Source: Tritrichomonas musculus
Taxonomy: Eukaryota > Parabasalia > Tritrichomonadida > Tritrichomonadidae
Direction: 5' to 3'
Length of the DNA stretch: 64,000 nt
Assembly: GCA_039105265.1 (NCBI GenBank)
Contig: JAPFFF010000009.1
Span: forward strand, 2,356,001 to 2,420,000
Made by a program: the position numbers and the translations under genes. The notes under the pieces were generated by a model. The model ran no database searches. It worked only from the letters and a program-made list of their open reading frames with translations, and was not told the DNA's origin. The first letter of the stretch is position 1; every line of letters begins with the position of its first letter. Shown piece by piece: positions 50,001-59,533 of the stretch.

Positions 50001-53000
50001 AATTGTCAAACGGAAGAAAGAGCAAAAATCTGAAGATGAAGTTTTTGAATTTGAAAATTCAGAAGGCGAAAAAGTAATTGAAAGAAAGAAACCTGAATTT
50101 ATCGAAGAACAAATAACTTCCGAAGGAGGGACTGTTAGAACTGTTCGGAAGAAAGTTGAACCAGAAGTTTATGAATATGTACAAATATATGAAGATGGGG
50201 CACCTGCTGTTATACACCAAAAAGTTGAATTTAAAAATGTTGAAATTGAACTCGATGATGGCGAAACGATAATTGCAAAACGACCAGTTTATGAAGATGA
50301 ATACGAATATGATGAGATTGTTGATGATGACGGTTACAAATCATATAAAAAGAGGAAACTTCAATTTGAGAAAGTTAACATGGATTTTGACGACGGATCT
50401 ACAGAACTTGTAAGAAGACCAATTGAACCTGATGATTACGAATATGATGAAGTTGATGATGAAAACTTCAATCCAAAAGTTGTCAAGAGGAAAGTTCGTT
50501 ATCAACATATTAATGAAACGAAAGAAAACGGTGAAACTCGTCTAATCCGTAGAAAGATCATACCAAAATTTTTCTGTTATTATGAAAATATAGAAGGAAA
50601 AGTTGAAGGTTTTCCCATCAAAACAGAAACAATTGAAGAAATATCAGAACGCGGAGCATTTCGTCTTATTAATCGTCCCATCGAGCGTCAGTTTTACGAC
50701 TATTACAAACTAACAGATTCAGATTTGATTGATTACAACTTAACAATCAATGAATCCGACCCAAAGATCAAAGTTTTGAAGAAAAAAGTTGAATTCTTTA
50801 AAATCCGTGTTCATGTTCAGAATCAAGATGTTGTTGTTCATCAGCGAAGACGAGACAAACAATACGAATTTTATGAAAAGACGAACTCAGAAGGCAAGAC
50901 CGAACTTGAGAAGCGAGAAATAGAATTTAATATCGAAAATCATCAATTATCAGAATTAGAGATAGTAAATAAAAACATGTTTTATGACAATAACAAAGAA
51001 GAAAATGGTACTGTCATTCCTGTTTATGTTAAGCGCGAACAGACTGATTATGAAATCGTTGAAATTGAAGATGAAGAAGGCGAAGGCAAAAGAAAAGAGC
51101 AACGAGAAATTGATTACGAAATAATCGAAATAGAAAATGAAGATGGCGAAATAATCAAAGTTCATAGACCAATTAAAACTGAAGATTATGAATTTGTTGA
51201 AGTAGTTGATGAAAATGGCGAAAAACGAGTTGAAAAGAAGTCCAAACAATTTGAAACAGCCATCGATGAGGCCACCAACGAGACAGTAACGCGTCAAATA
51301 GAAAACGATGAATATGAATACTATGAGACGCTTGATGAGAACAATAAGCCCACTATTGAAAAGAAGAAAATCGAGTATGAAAAAGTTACAACCACCATAA
51401 ACGGTCAACTCAGAAAAATTCGTAGGCCGATACACAAAATTGAGTACGAATTTGTTCAGACATATTCTGGCATTGAAAAGAGGCCCATTCAATATCAAAA
51501 AGTGACACTTGAAATTGATGGCGAAGTCAAAGATGTTTTTCGTCCTTTTCATCCAGATGAATTTGAACTTGTTCTCAACGATGACAATCGAATTGACCAA
51601 AAACTGATCCACTATGAATATTCCTTTGATGAAAATCATCAGCGAATACGAAGACCGGTTTACGAGGACGAGTTTGAGTACGATGAAGTTGAAGATGATG
51701 AAACAGGAGAGACAAAACTAAACAAAAGAAAAATTGAATACGAGTACGTTAACATGAAATTTAGGGATGGCGACGTCCATCTCATCAAGCGGAAAATTGA
51801 GCCAGAAGTCTTCGCATTCGTCCAAACAGAAATCGACGGCTCCAAGAAAGTTGAAAAGAGAAAAATGAGCATTGAAAAAGTGGCAGAAGAGAAGGAAAAC
51901 GGAGAAATAAGAATTATTAGGAGACCGTTTATTCCTGATGAGTATGAATACGTTGAAGATGAGAAGACTCATGAAATTGCCAAGAAAAAAATTGAATACG
52001 AAAAAGTGGCGGTTACTCTATCTAGCGGACGAACAAAAAGAATTTTAAAGCAAATTCGTAAGCATGAATTTGAATATGATGAAGATTTTGATGGAAAATC
52101 TCAAAAGAAAGAGGTTTTGTATCAAAAAGTCGTCCTTCCTGTTGATGGTGTTAATCAAACCGTCAAAAGACGAATTCATCCTCAATTCATCGGCTTTTAT
52201 GAAAATGAAGAAGGAAAAATAGAGAAGTATCCTGTCAAATACGAAGTCATTGAAGAAATGTCGGAAAATGGAAACATTCATCGTATAAACCGTCCTATTG
52301 AAATTGAATTTTATGATTATTATAAAGTCAAAGATTCAAAAGACGCTCAAATGACGGTTGAAAAGAGAAAAGTTCAATTTGAAAAGATTCACGTGCATCT
52401 TGCTGATCACGATGAAATTGTTCATAAAAGAAAAAGAGAGAAAGAATATGAATACTTCGAAGTTTACAACTCTGAATGTCAGCCAGAAGTAGAGAAACGC
52501 GAAGTTGTTTATCATATTGAGAACATTTCCACAAAAGACATAAAAATAATTGACACAGAAGGAAATGAAATCCAAGAAGACAAAGAAGAAATTCCTGTCC
52601 ACATTAAACAAGAAACAGAAGATTATGAACTCATTGAAGTTGAAGATTTCAACACAAATAAAAAAGAAATTGTTAGTCATAAAATTGATTATATAACGAT
52701 TCCTTATGAATATGAAGGACACATTCAAGATCTTCATCAATCGTATCATCCGACCAAGTATGAGTATGATGAAATCATTGATGAAAAAGGCAACAGAAAC
52801 TTAATGAAAAGGAAAGTTGTTTATCAAAGAGTCAAACTTGAAGACGGTCGAATTATTCTTAAACAAAATGATCCAATTGAAGAAGACATAATTGAAATAG
52901 AAGACAATAACTTTGAAAAGAAGACAATTAAAAGAAAAGCACAATATCGAAAATACATTGATGAAGAAAATCGAATCATTCGACAAAAAATTGATCCGAA

Positions 53001-56000
53001 ATCATTTGAATACGTTGAAATGATTGATGAAGAACAAAATAGGAAAATTTATAAAAGACCAATTCAATATGACATGATTGATGTTGAATCAGAAGGAGGA
53101 ACCATTCATGATATTTACTCTCCTCTAGAACAGGATGACTTTGAATATGACAAAGTTGATCAAGAAACATTAATTCCTCGCCAAATAAAGTATGAAAAAG
53201 TTATCCTTAACGTTGATGGCAATGAAAGAATCGTGAAAAAGCCAATCGAACCTGATGAATATGAATATGACGAGATTGAAGATGAATTCGGAAATAAAAG
53301 TATTCAAAAAAGAAAGAGTTTGTTTACTTTGTCCTTAGAAAAAGGTAAAGATGGAATAACTCGAACTATTCGAAGAAGAATTCAACCAGATCGATTCGAA
53401 TATGTTGAATTCGAAGACAATAATGATGGAAGCAGAAAAGTTGAAAAAATTAAGGTACAAACAGAAGTATTCGCTGTTGAAGATAATGAAGGAAAAATTA
53501 GAAGAGTCAATTGTCCGATTGAAAAAGACATCTACGAATATTACGAACTTGAAGATGAATCTGGCAAGAAAAACATCGTCAAATTCAAAGTTGAATACGA
53601 AAAAGTTCATAAAACAATTGACAACAAAGACGAAGTTGTGAAAATGATCAAGCCTCGTCATTTCTTTGAATATTACGAGAAAGAAAACATTGATGGTTCT
53701 CATAGCATCCAACCTGTCGAGATTAAATTTAATCGTGAATTAAGATCGATTGATGGTGAAAATTCATTCATTTATGCTAAAGTTGATCATGAAGAGTTCG
53801 AATTCGTTGAGGTTGAAGATCTGCAGACTCAAAAGAAACAAATTGTTCATTCAAAAATTCAATTTGAACGATTTAGGAAGAAAGTCGAAGGAAAAATACA
53901 AACCGTTTTTAGACCTTTTCATCCTGATCAATATGAATATGATGAAATTGAAGATGAAAACGGTTCGAAATCACTTTCTAAAAGAAAAGTTGAATTCGAA
54001 TACGTCAATATCGACGACGGAAGACGTGTTCGTCGTCAAATTGAGCCCGAATCATATGAGTACTATGAATTACTTGATTCTAATGGCAAAAAAAAGATCA
54101 CTAAAAGAAAGACACAATATAAAAAAGAACAGAATTCAGAAGGACAAATTGTCAGAAGAAGAGTTGAGCCTGAATTTTATGAATTCGTTGAAGTTGAAGA
54201 CATTCAACGTAAGAAGAAAGAAATCGTGAAAAGAAGAATCGTCTTTGAAAAAGTGAAGCAGAAAGTTCATGGTACCGAACAAACCGTTTTCAAACCGTTT
54301 TATCCAGAAAAATTTGAATATGATGAAATTGAGAACATTGGAGGTGAGAATTCATTAAAAGAAAGAAAAGTTGAGTTTGAATACATTAAACATAAAGATG
54401 GAAAACTCGTTCGAACTCAAATTGAGCCTAAAAATTACGATTTTTATGAACTCGATGATGAAGAAGGCAAAAGAGCAATTGTTAAGAGGAAAACGGTTTA
54501 TAACAAAATCATTGATTCAGAAAATAAAGTTGTACGGATGCGTGTTGAACCTGATTTTTATGAATATTATGAAATTGAAGATGAAACTGGAAAGAAAAAG
54601 ATCGACCAAAGAAGACTTGAATTCAATCTCATTGAAAAAGTTCTTCCTGAAGGAAATAAAGAAGTCGTTCACGTGCCAATCACTCATGTTGAATACTCTT
54701 ACTTCGAGATTGACATCGACATTGACATAAACAACAACAGTACTTATGAAAATGCGACGGTTGTGGCGGTTTTTGAAGAAAAAGGAAAGAAAATTATCAA
54801 AAAGCCAACAATCTATGAAAAAGTGAAATTTGGTCCAAAATTGGTACGAAGAGAAGTTGAACCAATTGAATTTGATTTCGACGAAGTCAACGACGAAGAC
54901 GGAAACAAGAATTTCATCAAAAGACGAGTTGAATTTGAGAAATTCAATTGGAAAGATGATGAAAACATTGTTCATCGAGTTCGAAGGAAAGTTGTTCCCG
55001 AACTTTTTGAATGGGTAGAAGTTGAAGATGAAGAAGGCAACAAACATATTGAAAAGAGGGACATCGAATTTGAGTTTGTTATGATAAACAACAGGAAAGT
55101 ACGAAGACAGATTGAACCCGAAGAATACGAATACGTTGAAGTTGAAGACATTAATGGAAACAAGAGCATCATTCGAAGGAAAATTGAATTTGAAAAAGTC
55201 GACATGTTATCTGAAAACGGCACACAACGAAAAGTACGAAGACCAGTTCAAGTTGATGAATATGACTATGATGAAGTTGATGATGAAGATGAGCCAGATA
55301 AAACGAAGATCGTCAAAAGAAAGAGAGAGTTTGAATGGGTTTATTTAGATGACGAAAATGGAAATAAAAGAAGAGTTCGAAGGAAAATTGAGCCAATTGA
55401 ATTTGAATTTGTTCAAGTTGAAGATCAAGAAACAGGCGAGAAAAGCATCATTAAAAGACAAAAGGAATTTGAATACGTAACAATAACATTAGAAAATGGA
55501 ACTAAAAAAAGAATTCGTCGAGAAATTGTTCCAGAAGAGTTTGAGTATCATGAAATCATTGAAGATGACGGAACAACTCGAATCATTAAAAAGAAAGTCA
55601 AGTTTGAAAAGGTTGAACTAACACTTGAAGATGGATCAAAGCGGCTTGTACGAAGACCAATTGAAACAGATGAATATGAATATGATGAAATAGCGAATGA
55701 AGATGGAACATACAAGACAATCAAAAGAAAGAAAGAATTCGAATGGGTCTTCATTGAAGGTAAAAATGGTCAAAAAAGACGTGTTAGACGTGAAATTCAA
55801 CCTGATTATTACGAATACGATGAAATTGAAGATGATGAAGGCAATAAGAAAATTATTAAAAGAAAGCGTGATTTTGAATTCGTTTTCATTGAGGATGAAA
55901 ATGGATCAAAAAGAAGAATTAGAAAGGAAATCATTCCTGAAGAGTTTGATTATGATGATTTTGAGGATGAAAATGGCGTTCGTCATTTAATTAAGAAGAA

Positions 56001-59000
56001 AAAAGAGTTTGAATTCGTCGATTTCGTGTCTGACGGAGGAACAAAAAGACGAATTAAAAGACAAATTGTTCCTGATGAATACGAATACGATGAAGAAATT
56101 GATGAAGATGGAAATAAACATTTCGTTAAGAAGAAGAAAGAATTCGAAATGGTAGAAATGGAATCTGATGGAGGAACGAAACGAAGAGTAAGAAAACAAA
56201 TCGAACCAGAAGAATTCGAATACGATGAAGAAGTTGATGAAGATGATTTAAAGAAGACCAAACTAGTGAAAAGAAAAGTTGAATTCGAAATGATTGATGA
56301 AAGACAACCCGATGGTTCAATTAGAGAAATAAGAAAGCCAATCATTCCTGATTATTTCGAATTCGCTTTAATCATTGATCGTCAAGGCCAAGAAAAAATC
56401 ATGAAAAGGAAGCAGGAAAGAGAACTCATTGAAATTCAAGTTCCTGATAAAAAGAAGAAGAAGAAAAGGGAAAGAAAAATTCGTTGTCCATTTTATGACG
56501 ATGAATACGAATATGAAATTGACAACAATGGAAAGTTAAAGAAGAAAAAGCTTCAATTCGAAATGGCTCGAATGGAAGATGAAGATGGCGTAGTTCGAAT
56601 CGTTAGAAGGCCAATTCACGATGACGTTTTCGAATACGACGAAGTTGACATCGAAGAAGAAAATGGGAAATCATCAACAAAAATAATCAAAAGAAAAATC
56701 GATTTTAATTATCATTATGACGATTCTAATCGCCTCATTCGTTCACCTGTCGTTGATGACGAGTACGAATATGACGAGTTCATCAATGATGATGGCAAAA
56801 GAGTGACAGAAAAAAGAAAGGTTCAATTCGAATTCATTGAAGATAAGAAAAGAAGAATTCGAAGACCAGTTCGTCCGGATAAGTTTGAGTTTTACGAAGT
56901 TGAAGAGAACTCCAATAAAACATTCATACTCAAAAGACCCGTCGATTTCGAAATCGTTTTTGAAAAAGATAAAAAAACCGGAAAAGTCAGGAAAATCAGG
57001 AGACAAGTTGAACACGAAGACTTCGAATACGATGAAATTGAAGACGATGAAGGCAAACCGAAAATTGTCAGAAACAAAGTCAATTATGACTTCGTTAACT
57101 TGTCACCTGAAATGAAGCGTGTTCATCGCAGAAAGCGAATTCAAACAGACTATGAATTCGTTGAAATTCCGCTTGAAAACGGAGAAACAAAGATTATCAA
57201 GCGATTGAAAAAGTTCGAAACCGTCAAAGAAGAACATAATGGAAAAACGGTTAGAGTACGAAGACCAGTTGAAATTGAAGACTTCGAATATGAAGAAGAC
57301 GAAGAGAACAAAGGCCAATTTAAGAAGAAAAAGGTCAATTACGAACCAGTTGTTTTCAATAAGAAAGACGGATCAAAGACACGTGTCAAAAAGCGGAAAT
57401 TCAATGAAGATGCTTTTGAATACATCCAGAAAGAAGAAGAAAACGATAAGGAAAAAGTGCCAGTAATTGTGAAGCAACCGATCAAGTACAATTTTGAATT
57501 CAAGGGCGGAAAGACAATCAAGCGAAAAGTGCCAGAATTCGACTTGGTTGAACGAAAGGACGAGAACGGACACGTAACTTACGTCGAGGTGCCGAAAGAG
57601 TACGAACTGGTCGAGATGAAGGCGGCTGACGGCAAGAAAATCACTGTTAAACGTCCCAAACCGTTTTGGTATGTGACGGTTGTCGGCGAGGATGGAGTTG
57701 AGCGAAGGGTCCGTCGTGAGAAGCCCCAAAAGAAGCGAACAAGAAGGTGTGTTCGAAAGCTTGTTGCACAGTGGGAACTCGACGAGGAAGGACGACCTGT
57801 TCGGCCGGTCAGACGGACAAAAGGCAAGCTCGATGGGGAGGCTGTGAAAAAGTTGATTCCGCCGATAGCATTGAAAGTGCTTCTCAAAAAGAACGATGAA
57901 AACGAAGACAAAAACAACAACAACAACAACGAGTTCGACAACATCGACTTTGATGATGAAGAAGAGCTCGCAATGATCCTCCAATCGTTGAGTCCTGACA
58001 TGGCCCGCCAACTCCTCCACACGCTGAAGCTCAGGCGCCATCGTAAGAACGCATCCAAAGAAGCAGAAGGAAGCGGAGAGAGCGACTCTTGCGGGATCGA
58101 CGTCATTGATGACATTAAACATTCCCTTCTGAAAAGCGCACGATCAAAGAAGCGAGGCGAAGTTTTGGTTGACAACACGAACATCAATAGCGAGGACAAC
58201 TTCTTCTCGTGCAATGATCCGGACGACGTCTACTTGATGGATGAAGATGGCGGTTTTCGGCCGTTTACAGACAATCGCACATTTGCTCGTCAGATTGTCA
58301 ACGACGTCATCAAGAGGAGGATCGAAAGGTCGCATCTAGAAGTGGCGGTTAGCGATGCCCATTATGCGCTGACTGTTGCCAACGCGAAGAAGAAGGACAT
58401 GAAGGACATGATCAAGTTTATTGAGTACGAAATCAAGAATGGAATGCCACTTCTCTCAAAAAGTTCCACTTTTTGTGACTATCTGCCATCTTTGAAAGAA
58501 CAAAAGAGTTTTTCTACTTCATCAACAATGACTGATCTCGACTCCTCAAAGATTGACAAGAATGCTTCTGACGTCAAGAAGAACACGCAGTCACTTTCAA
58601 AGCACGCTGCACTGAAGAACAAGCTCGAGCAGCTCACAAATCATCTCGTCAAGATGAACAAGAAGAAGCTGACTTTGGACCAGAATAACGAGTCACTCAC
58701 AAACATGCACACCGAGCTGATGACGCGGTACAGGCAAGTGAAGCCCGAAGACGACAAGCCGCCTCTTCATCCCGCGCAGAGGAGGCGGATGATGCTTGAA
58801 CAGGCAGTTGAGAAAAAGAAGGAAGACACAAAAGCAATGCAGAAGAAAGTGAAAGAAGAGAATTCTGAAATTAAAAAATTGAAGTGCAAAATTGAAGACC
58901 AAAAATGCCTCCATGACATGTTAAAGAAAAAAATCGCTGACGAAAGACAGAACATAAGGCCAAACGTGCCTAATTTAATGAAGAACTTGGAACAACTGAA

Positions 59001-59379
59001 AAAAATTGATAAGGTTAATAAGGACAAATTAAAGTTGATTTCTTTGGAGGATCAAATATTGGGAACAGTTTATTCACACATGAAAAAATCGGCTTCTTCA
59101 GATACTCAGAAAAAATTGAATGAGGACATTGAAAAATTGAAGAACCAGATTCAAAAATTAAAAAATGATTTTGTTAAGAAAAATGGACAATATAAAGAGG
59201 ATATCAATAATAAAAGAATTTCATCTCCTGATGAAATGACTGATTTCGATAATATTAAGAAACATATTACTAGTAAGGTTACAGAACTAAATAATAACCA
59301 ATTAGCGGCAAATGATAAAATTGAAAAATTATCTAAAACCATGTTGGCTAAAAAGTTAACTATCCCAGCCAAATGGTAA
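47032..59379 (+). CDS. Giant coiled-coil / tandem hairpin-repeat protein (4115 aa)
   Basis: One uninterrupted frame of 12.3 kb. Residues 1-280 are coiled coil (for example RRGMIDDLQDDLQRSMIELND). Residues 280-400 are Ser/Asp low complexity. About 450-3600 is a very long array of alternating half-units of about 22-23 residues: an acidic type like EYDEVEDENGNK then IIKRKIEFE, and a type like ESEGGT then RRVRRPIEPDEYE, giving a 45-46-residue period and some 65-70 double units. Each half looks like a beta hairpin with a DENG or EGGT turn. The last 500 residues are coiled coil again. There is no signal peptide, membrane span or enzyme motif. A long cytoskeletal fibre or linker (costa or pelta-axostyle type) is the best guess, not shown. 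Confidence 0.9.
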   Translation: MTKAPASSELPRLNGTKMEPLRIQTLRIEQMKEMVADLNREKTEYLTSMQHLIKNTDDVIEANKSLEKGVNDRRGMIDDLQDDLQRSMIELNDAIEKRHRAQRRLKHYESRRSNSQTFLNPEDFEDAVLALQKDLDKIIQNRNPIDGKKQDSESIYLRAITLKSLLSKLLEYNLYFSNQVHELLSKIDFDNLSHENRLQVSIIRQQLLRSDTIRQNFELLDPSIQNMDEVAKAVISIHNNLKKAIYVLSDLDKIIKTAKEPIDQFDSIFNSDIISRPNSVSNYQVKEPNSDSKGSVSARNSRFKLKKNHSSAPTKIRSKDDNDPSPSNGSSYSYSDQSKDNSNSEKDKNGDGSDIIKISLQDSEFDSSSEKGKILKKAYGRGHHRVDSKTVACAFTTLEKKYSNDKTENGELEHIIVKDFPYQSQYPLIDKSKIKIPKHRAPKMVYQRRKRIEYNEIIDENGYVSFERGPKDFSIVEEASEGGTIHKIKRYQPYEYFEEGHKKVRRLQEFEYSEDESEGGTPYIVKNAINFVYEDEYDEDEELRIKRIRKPEFEYDEFEDENGQRKIVRRPKKYEIEEIESEGGTVREVRRRVFNNDYEYDEIENDDGSKSIVKRKKEFEYKTLESEGGTPRYVRKEVRHPEFEYEQVRDEDGTMIVYKREKKYEFVQIEDTDGTTKVVRREIPHNEFEYYEEKGRKGTTIAKRKKEVELIEVEGEGGQMITVKRYLPHEEFEYDEVEDETGNKVIKKRQIQFETYNAGSDDEDQKLVFREIVPDELEYVEIEDENGEKKIIEKKKEFEFVNMESEGGTVRNVKREIEPNEYEYVEVENLRGIKNIEKRKIEYTKEEVVLPDGTKRRVRKPVIRKDYELIEIEDKNGQRRIINKEIQYENVEMEIKEGLKRMVKKIVEPHMIEYVEVEDENGNKQIIEQPIEFESVEIQLDGGNKVRIKKQVTHEEFSYDEIIDSDGNKQIVKKPVEYERVEMILDGVKRIVKRKKEQKSEDEVFEFENSEGEKVIERKKPEFIEEQITSEGGTVRTVRKKVEPEVYEYVQIYEDGAPAVIHQKVEFKNVEIELDDGETIIAKRPVYEDEYEYDEIVDDDGYKSYKKRKLQFEKVNMDFDDGSTELVRRPIEPDDYEYDEVDDENFNPKVVKRKVRYQHINETKENGETRLIRRKIIPKFFCYYENIEGKVEGFPIKTETIEEISERGAFRLINRPIERQFYDYYKLTDSDLIDYNLTINESDPKIKVLKKKVEFFKIRVHVQNQDVVVHQRRRDKQYEFYEKTNSEGKTELEKREIEFNIENHQLSELEIVNKNMFYDNNKEENGTVIPVYVKREQTDYEIVEIEDEEGEGKRKEQREIDYEIIEIENEDGEIIKVHRPIKTEDYEFVEVVDENGEKRVEKKSKQFETAIDEATNETVTRQIENDEYEYYETLDENNKPTIEKKKIEYEKVTTTINGQLRKIRRPIHKIEYEFVQTYSGIEKRPIQYQKVTLEIDGEVKDVFRPFHPDEFELVLNDDNRIDQKLIHYEYSFDENHQRIRRPVYEDEFEYDEVEDDETGETKLNKRKIEYEYVNMKFRDGDVHLIKRKIEPEVFAFVQTEIDGSKKVEKRKMSIEKVAEEKENGEIRIIRRPFIPDEYEYVEDEKTHEIAKKKIEYEKVAVTLSSGRTKRILKQIRKHEFEYDEDFDGKSQKKEVLYQKVVLPVDGVNQTVKRRIHPQFIGFYENEEGKIEKYPVKYEVIEEMSENGNIHRINRPIEIEFYDYYKVKDSKDAQMTVEKRKVQFEKIHVHLADHDEIVHKRKREKEYEYFEVYNSECQPEVEKREVVYHIENISTKDIKIIDTEGNEIQEDKEEIPVHIKQETEDYELIEVEDFNTNKKEIVSHKIDYITIPYEYEGHIQDLHQSYHPTKYEYDEIIDEKGNRNLMKRKVVYQRVKLEDGRIILKQNDPIEEDIIEIEDNNFEKKTIKRKAQYRKYIDEENRIIRQKIDPKSFEYVEMIDEEQNRKIYKRPIQYDMIDVESEGGTIHDIYSPLEQDDFEYDKVDQETLIPRQIKYEKVILNVDGNERIVKKPIEPDEYEYDEIEDEFGNKSIQKRKSLFTLSLEKGKDGITRTIRRRIQPDRFEYVEFEDNNDGSRKVEKIKVQTEVFAVEDNEGKIRRVNCPIEKDIYEYYELEDESGKKNIVKFKVEYEKVHKTIDNKDEVVKMIKPRHFFEYYEKENIDGSHSIQPVEIKFNRELRSIDGENSFIYAKVDHEEFEFVEVEDLQTQKKQIVHSKIQFERFRKKVEGKIQTVFRPFHPDQYEYDEIEDENGSKSLSKRKVEFEYVNIDDGRRVRRQIEPESYEYYELLDSNGKKKITKRKTQYKKEQNSEGQIVRRRVEPEFYEFVEVEDIQRKKKEIVKRRIVFEKVKQKVHGTEQTVFKPFYPEKFEYDEIENIGGENSLKERKVEFEYIKHKDGKLVRTQIEPKNYDFYELDDEEGKRAIVKRKTVYNKIIDSENKVVRMRVEPDFYEYYEIEDETGKKKIDQRRLEFNLIEKVLPEGNKEVVHVPITHVEYSYFEIDIDIDINNNSTYENATVVAVFEEKGKKIIKKPTIYEKVKFGPKLVRREVEPIEFDFDEVNDEDGNKNFIKRRVEFEKFNWKDDENIVHRVRRKVVPELFEWVEVEDEEGNKHIEKRDIEFEFVMINNRKVRRQIEPEEYEYVEVEDINGNKSIIRRKIEFEKVDMLSENGTQRKVRRPVQVDEYDYDEVDDEDEPDKTKIVKRKREFEWVYLDDENGNKRRVRRKIEPIEFEFVQVEDQETGEKSIIKRQKEFEYVTITLENGTKKRIRREIVPEEFEYHEIIEDDGTTRIIKKKVKFEKVELTLEDGSKRLVRRPIETDEYEYDEIANEDGTYKTIKRKKEFEWVFIEGKNGQKRRVRREIQPDYYEYDEIEDDEGNKKIIKRKRDFEFVFIEDENGSKRRIRKEIIPEEFDYDDFEDENGVRHLIKKKKEFEFVDFVSDGGTKRRIKRQIVPDEYEYDEEIDEDGNKHFVKKKKEFEMVEMESDGGTKRRVRKQIEPEEFEYDEEVDEDDLKKTKLVKRKVEFEMIDERQPDGSIREIRKPIIPDYFEFALIIDRQGQEKIMKRKQERELIEIQVPDKKKKKKRERKIRCPFYDDEYEYEIDNNGKLKKKKLQFEMARMEDEDGVVRIVRRPIHDDVFEYDEVDIEEENGKSSTKIIKRKIDFNYHYDDSNRLIRSPVVDDEYEYDEFINDDGKRVTEKRKVQFEFIEDKKRRIRRPVRPDKFEFYEVEENSNKTFILKRPVDFEIVFEKDKKTGKVRKIRRQVEHEDFEYDEIEDDEGKPKIVRNKVNYDFVNLSPEMKRVHRRKRIQTDYEFVEIPLENGETKIIKRLKKFETVKEEHNGKTVRVRRPVEIEDFEYEEDEENKGQFKKKKVNYEPVVFNKKDGSKTRVKKRKFNEDAFEYIQKEEENDKEKVPVIVKQPIKYNFEFKGGKTIKRKVPEFDLVERKDENGHVTYVEVPKEYELVEMKAADGKKITVKRPKPFWYVTVVGEDGVERRVRREKPQKKRTRRCVRKLVAQWELDEEGRPVRPVRRTKGKLDGEAVKKLIPPIALKVLLKKNDENEDKNNNNNNEFDNIDFDDEEELAMILQSLSPDMARQLLHTLKLRRHRKNASKEAEGSGESDSCGIDVIDDIKHSLLKSARSKKRGEVLVDNTNINSEDNFFSCNDPDDVYLMDEDGGFRPFTDNRTFARQIVNDVIKRRIERSHLEVAVSDAHYALTVANAKKKDMKDMIKFIEYEIKNGMPLLSKSSTFCDYLPSLKEQKSFSTSSTMTDLDSSKIDKNASDVKKNTQSLSKHAALKNKLEQLTNHLVKMNKKKLTLDQNNESLTNMHTELMTRYRQVKPEDDKPPLHPAQRRRMMLEQAVEKKKEDTKAMQKKVKEENSEIKKLKCKIEDQKCLHDMLKKKIADERQNIRPNVPNLMKNLEQLKKIDKVNKDKLKLISLEDQILGTVYSHMKKSASSDTQKKLNEDIEKLKNQIQKLKNDFVKKNGQYKEDINNKRISSPDEMTDFDNIKKHITSKVTELNNNQLAANDKIEKLSKTMLAKKLTIPAKW
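48370..57840 (+). repeat. Protein-coding tandem repeat array, 135-138-bp period
   Basis: DNA encoding the 45-46-residue double hairpin repeats. Two larger duplications can be read inside it. A block beginning FFCYYENIEGKVEGFP (50569) recurs as FIGFYENEEGKIEKYP (52189), exactly 1620 bases (540 codons) later. A block beginning EFVEVEDLQTQKK (53800) recurs as EFVEVEDIQRKKK (54181), 381 bases (127 codons) later. Identity between units is modest, so the array is old or under drift. Confidence 0.85.
57911..57930. repeat. Short (AAC)n tract coding poly-Asn
   Basis: Six or so AAC-type codons just after the hairpin array, inside the giant gene. Confidence 0.75.
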
Positions 59380-59533
59380 GAATATTTTTTTTTTTTTATG
59401 TAAATTAATATTATGTTCATGATATTTTATTTTATTTTTTTTATTTTGTTTTTTAATTTCATTGATCTCATACAATATTTTCAGGAGGTCATATTTAATC
59501 AATTGAATTAGTTTTTTAAATAAATAAAATGGA

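Noticed and set aside
48417-56345. Many antisense and shifted frames of 60-227 codons across the repeat array
   Set aside because: The repeated Glu/Lys/Arg codons make stop-poor complementary frames; the same frames recur with the period of the array, so they are by-products.
48370-57840. CRISPR-like regular spacing in the giant gene
   Set aside because: The repeats are protein-coding, imperfect and contiguous, with no unique spacers, in a eukaryotic genome.
57373-58214. Long minus-strand open frames (about 210-250 codons) opposite the end of the giant gene
   Set aside because: They mirror the charged, GC-richer coding strand, have odd Phe/Ser/Arg compositions and no domain; they are antisense shadows.
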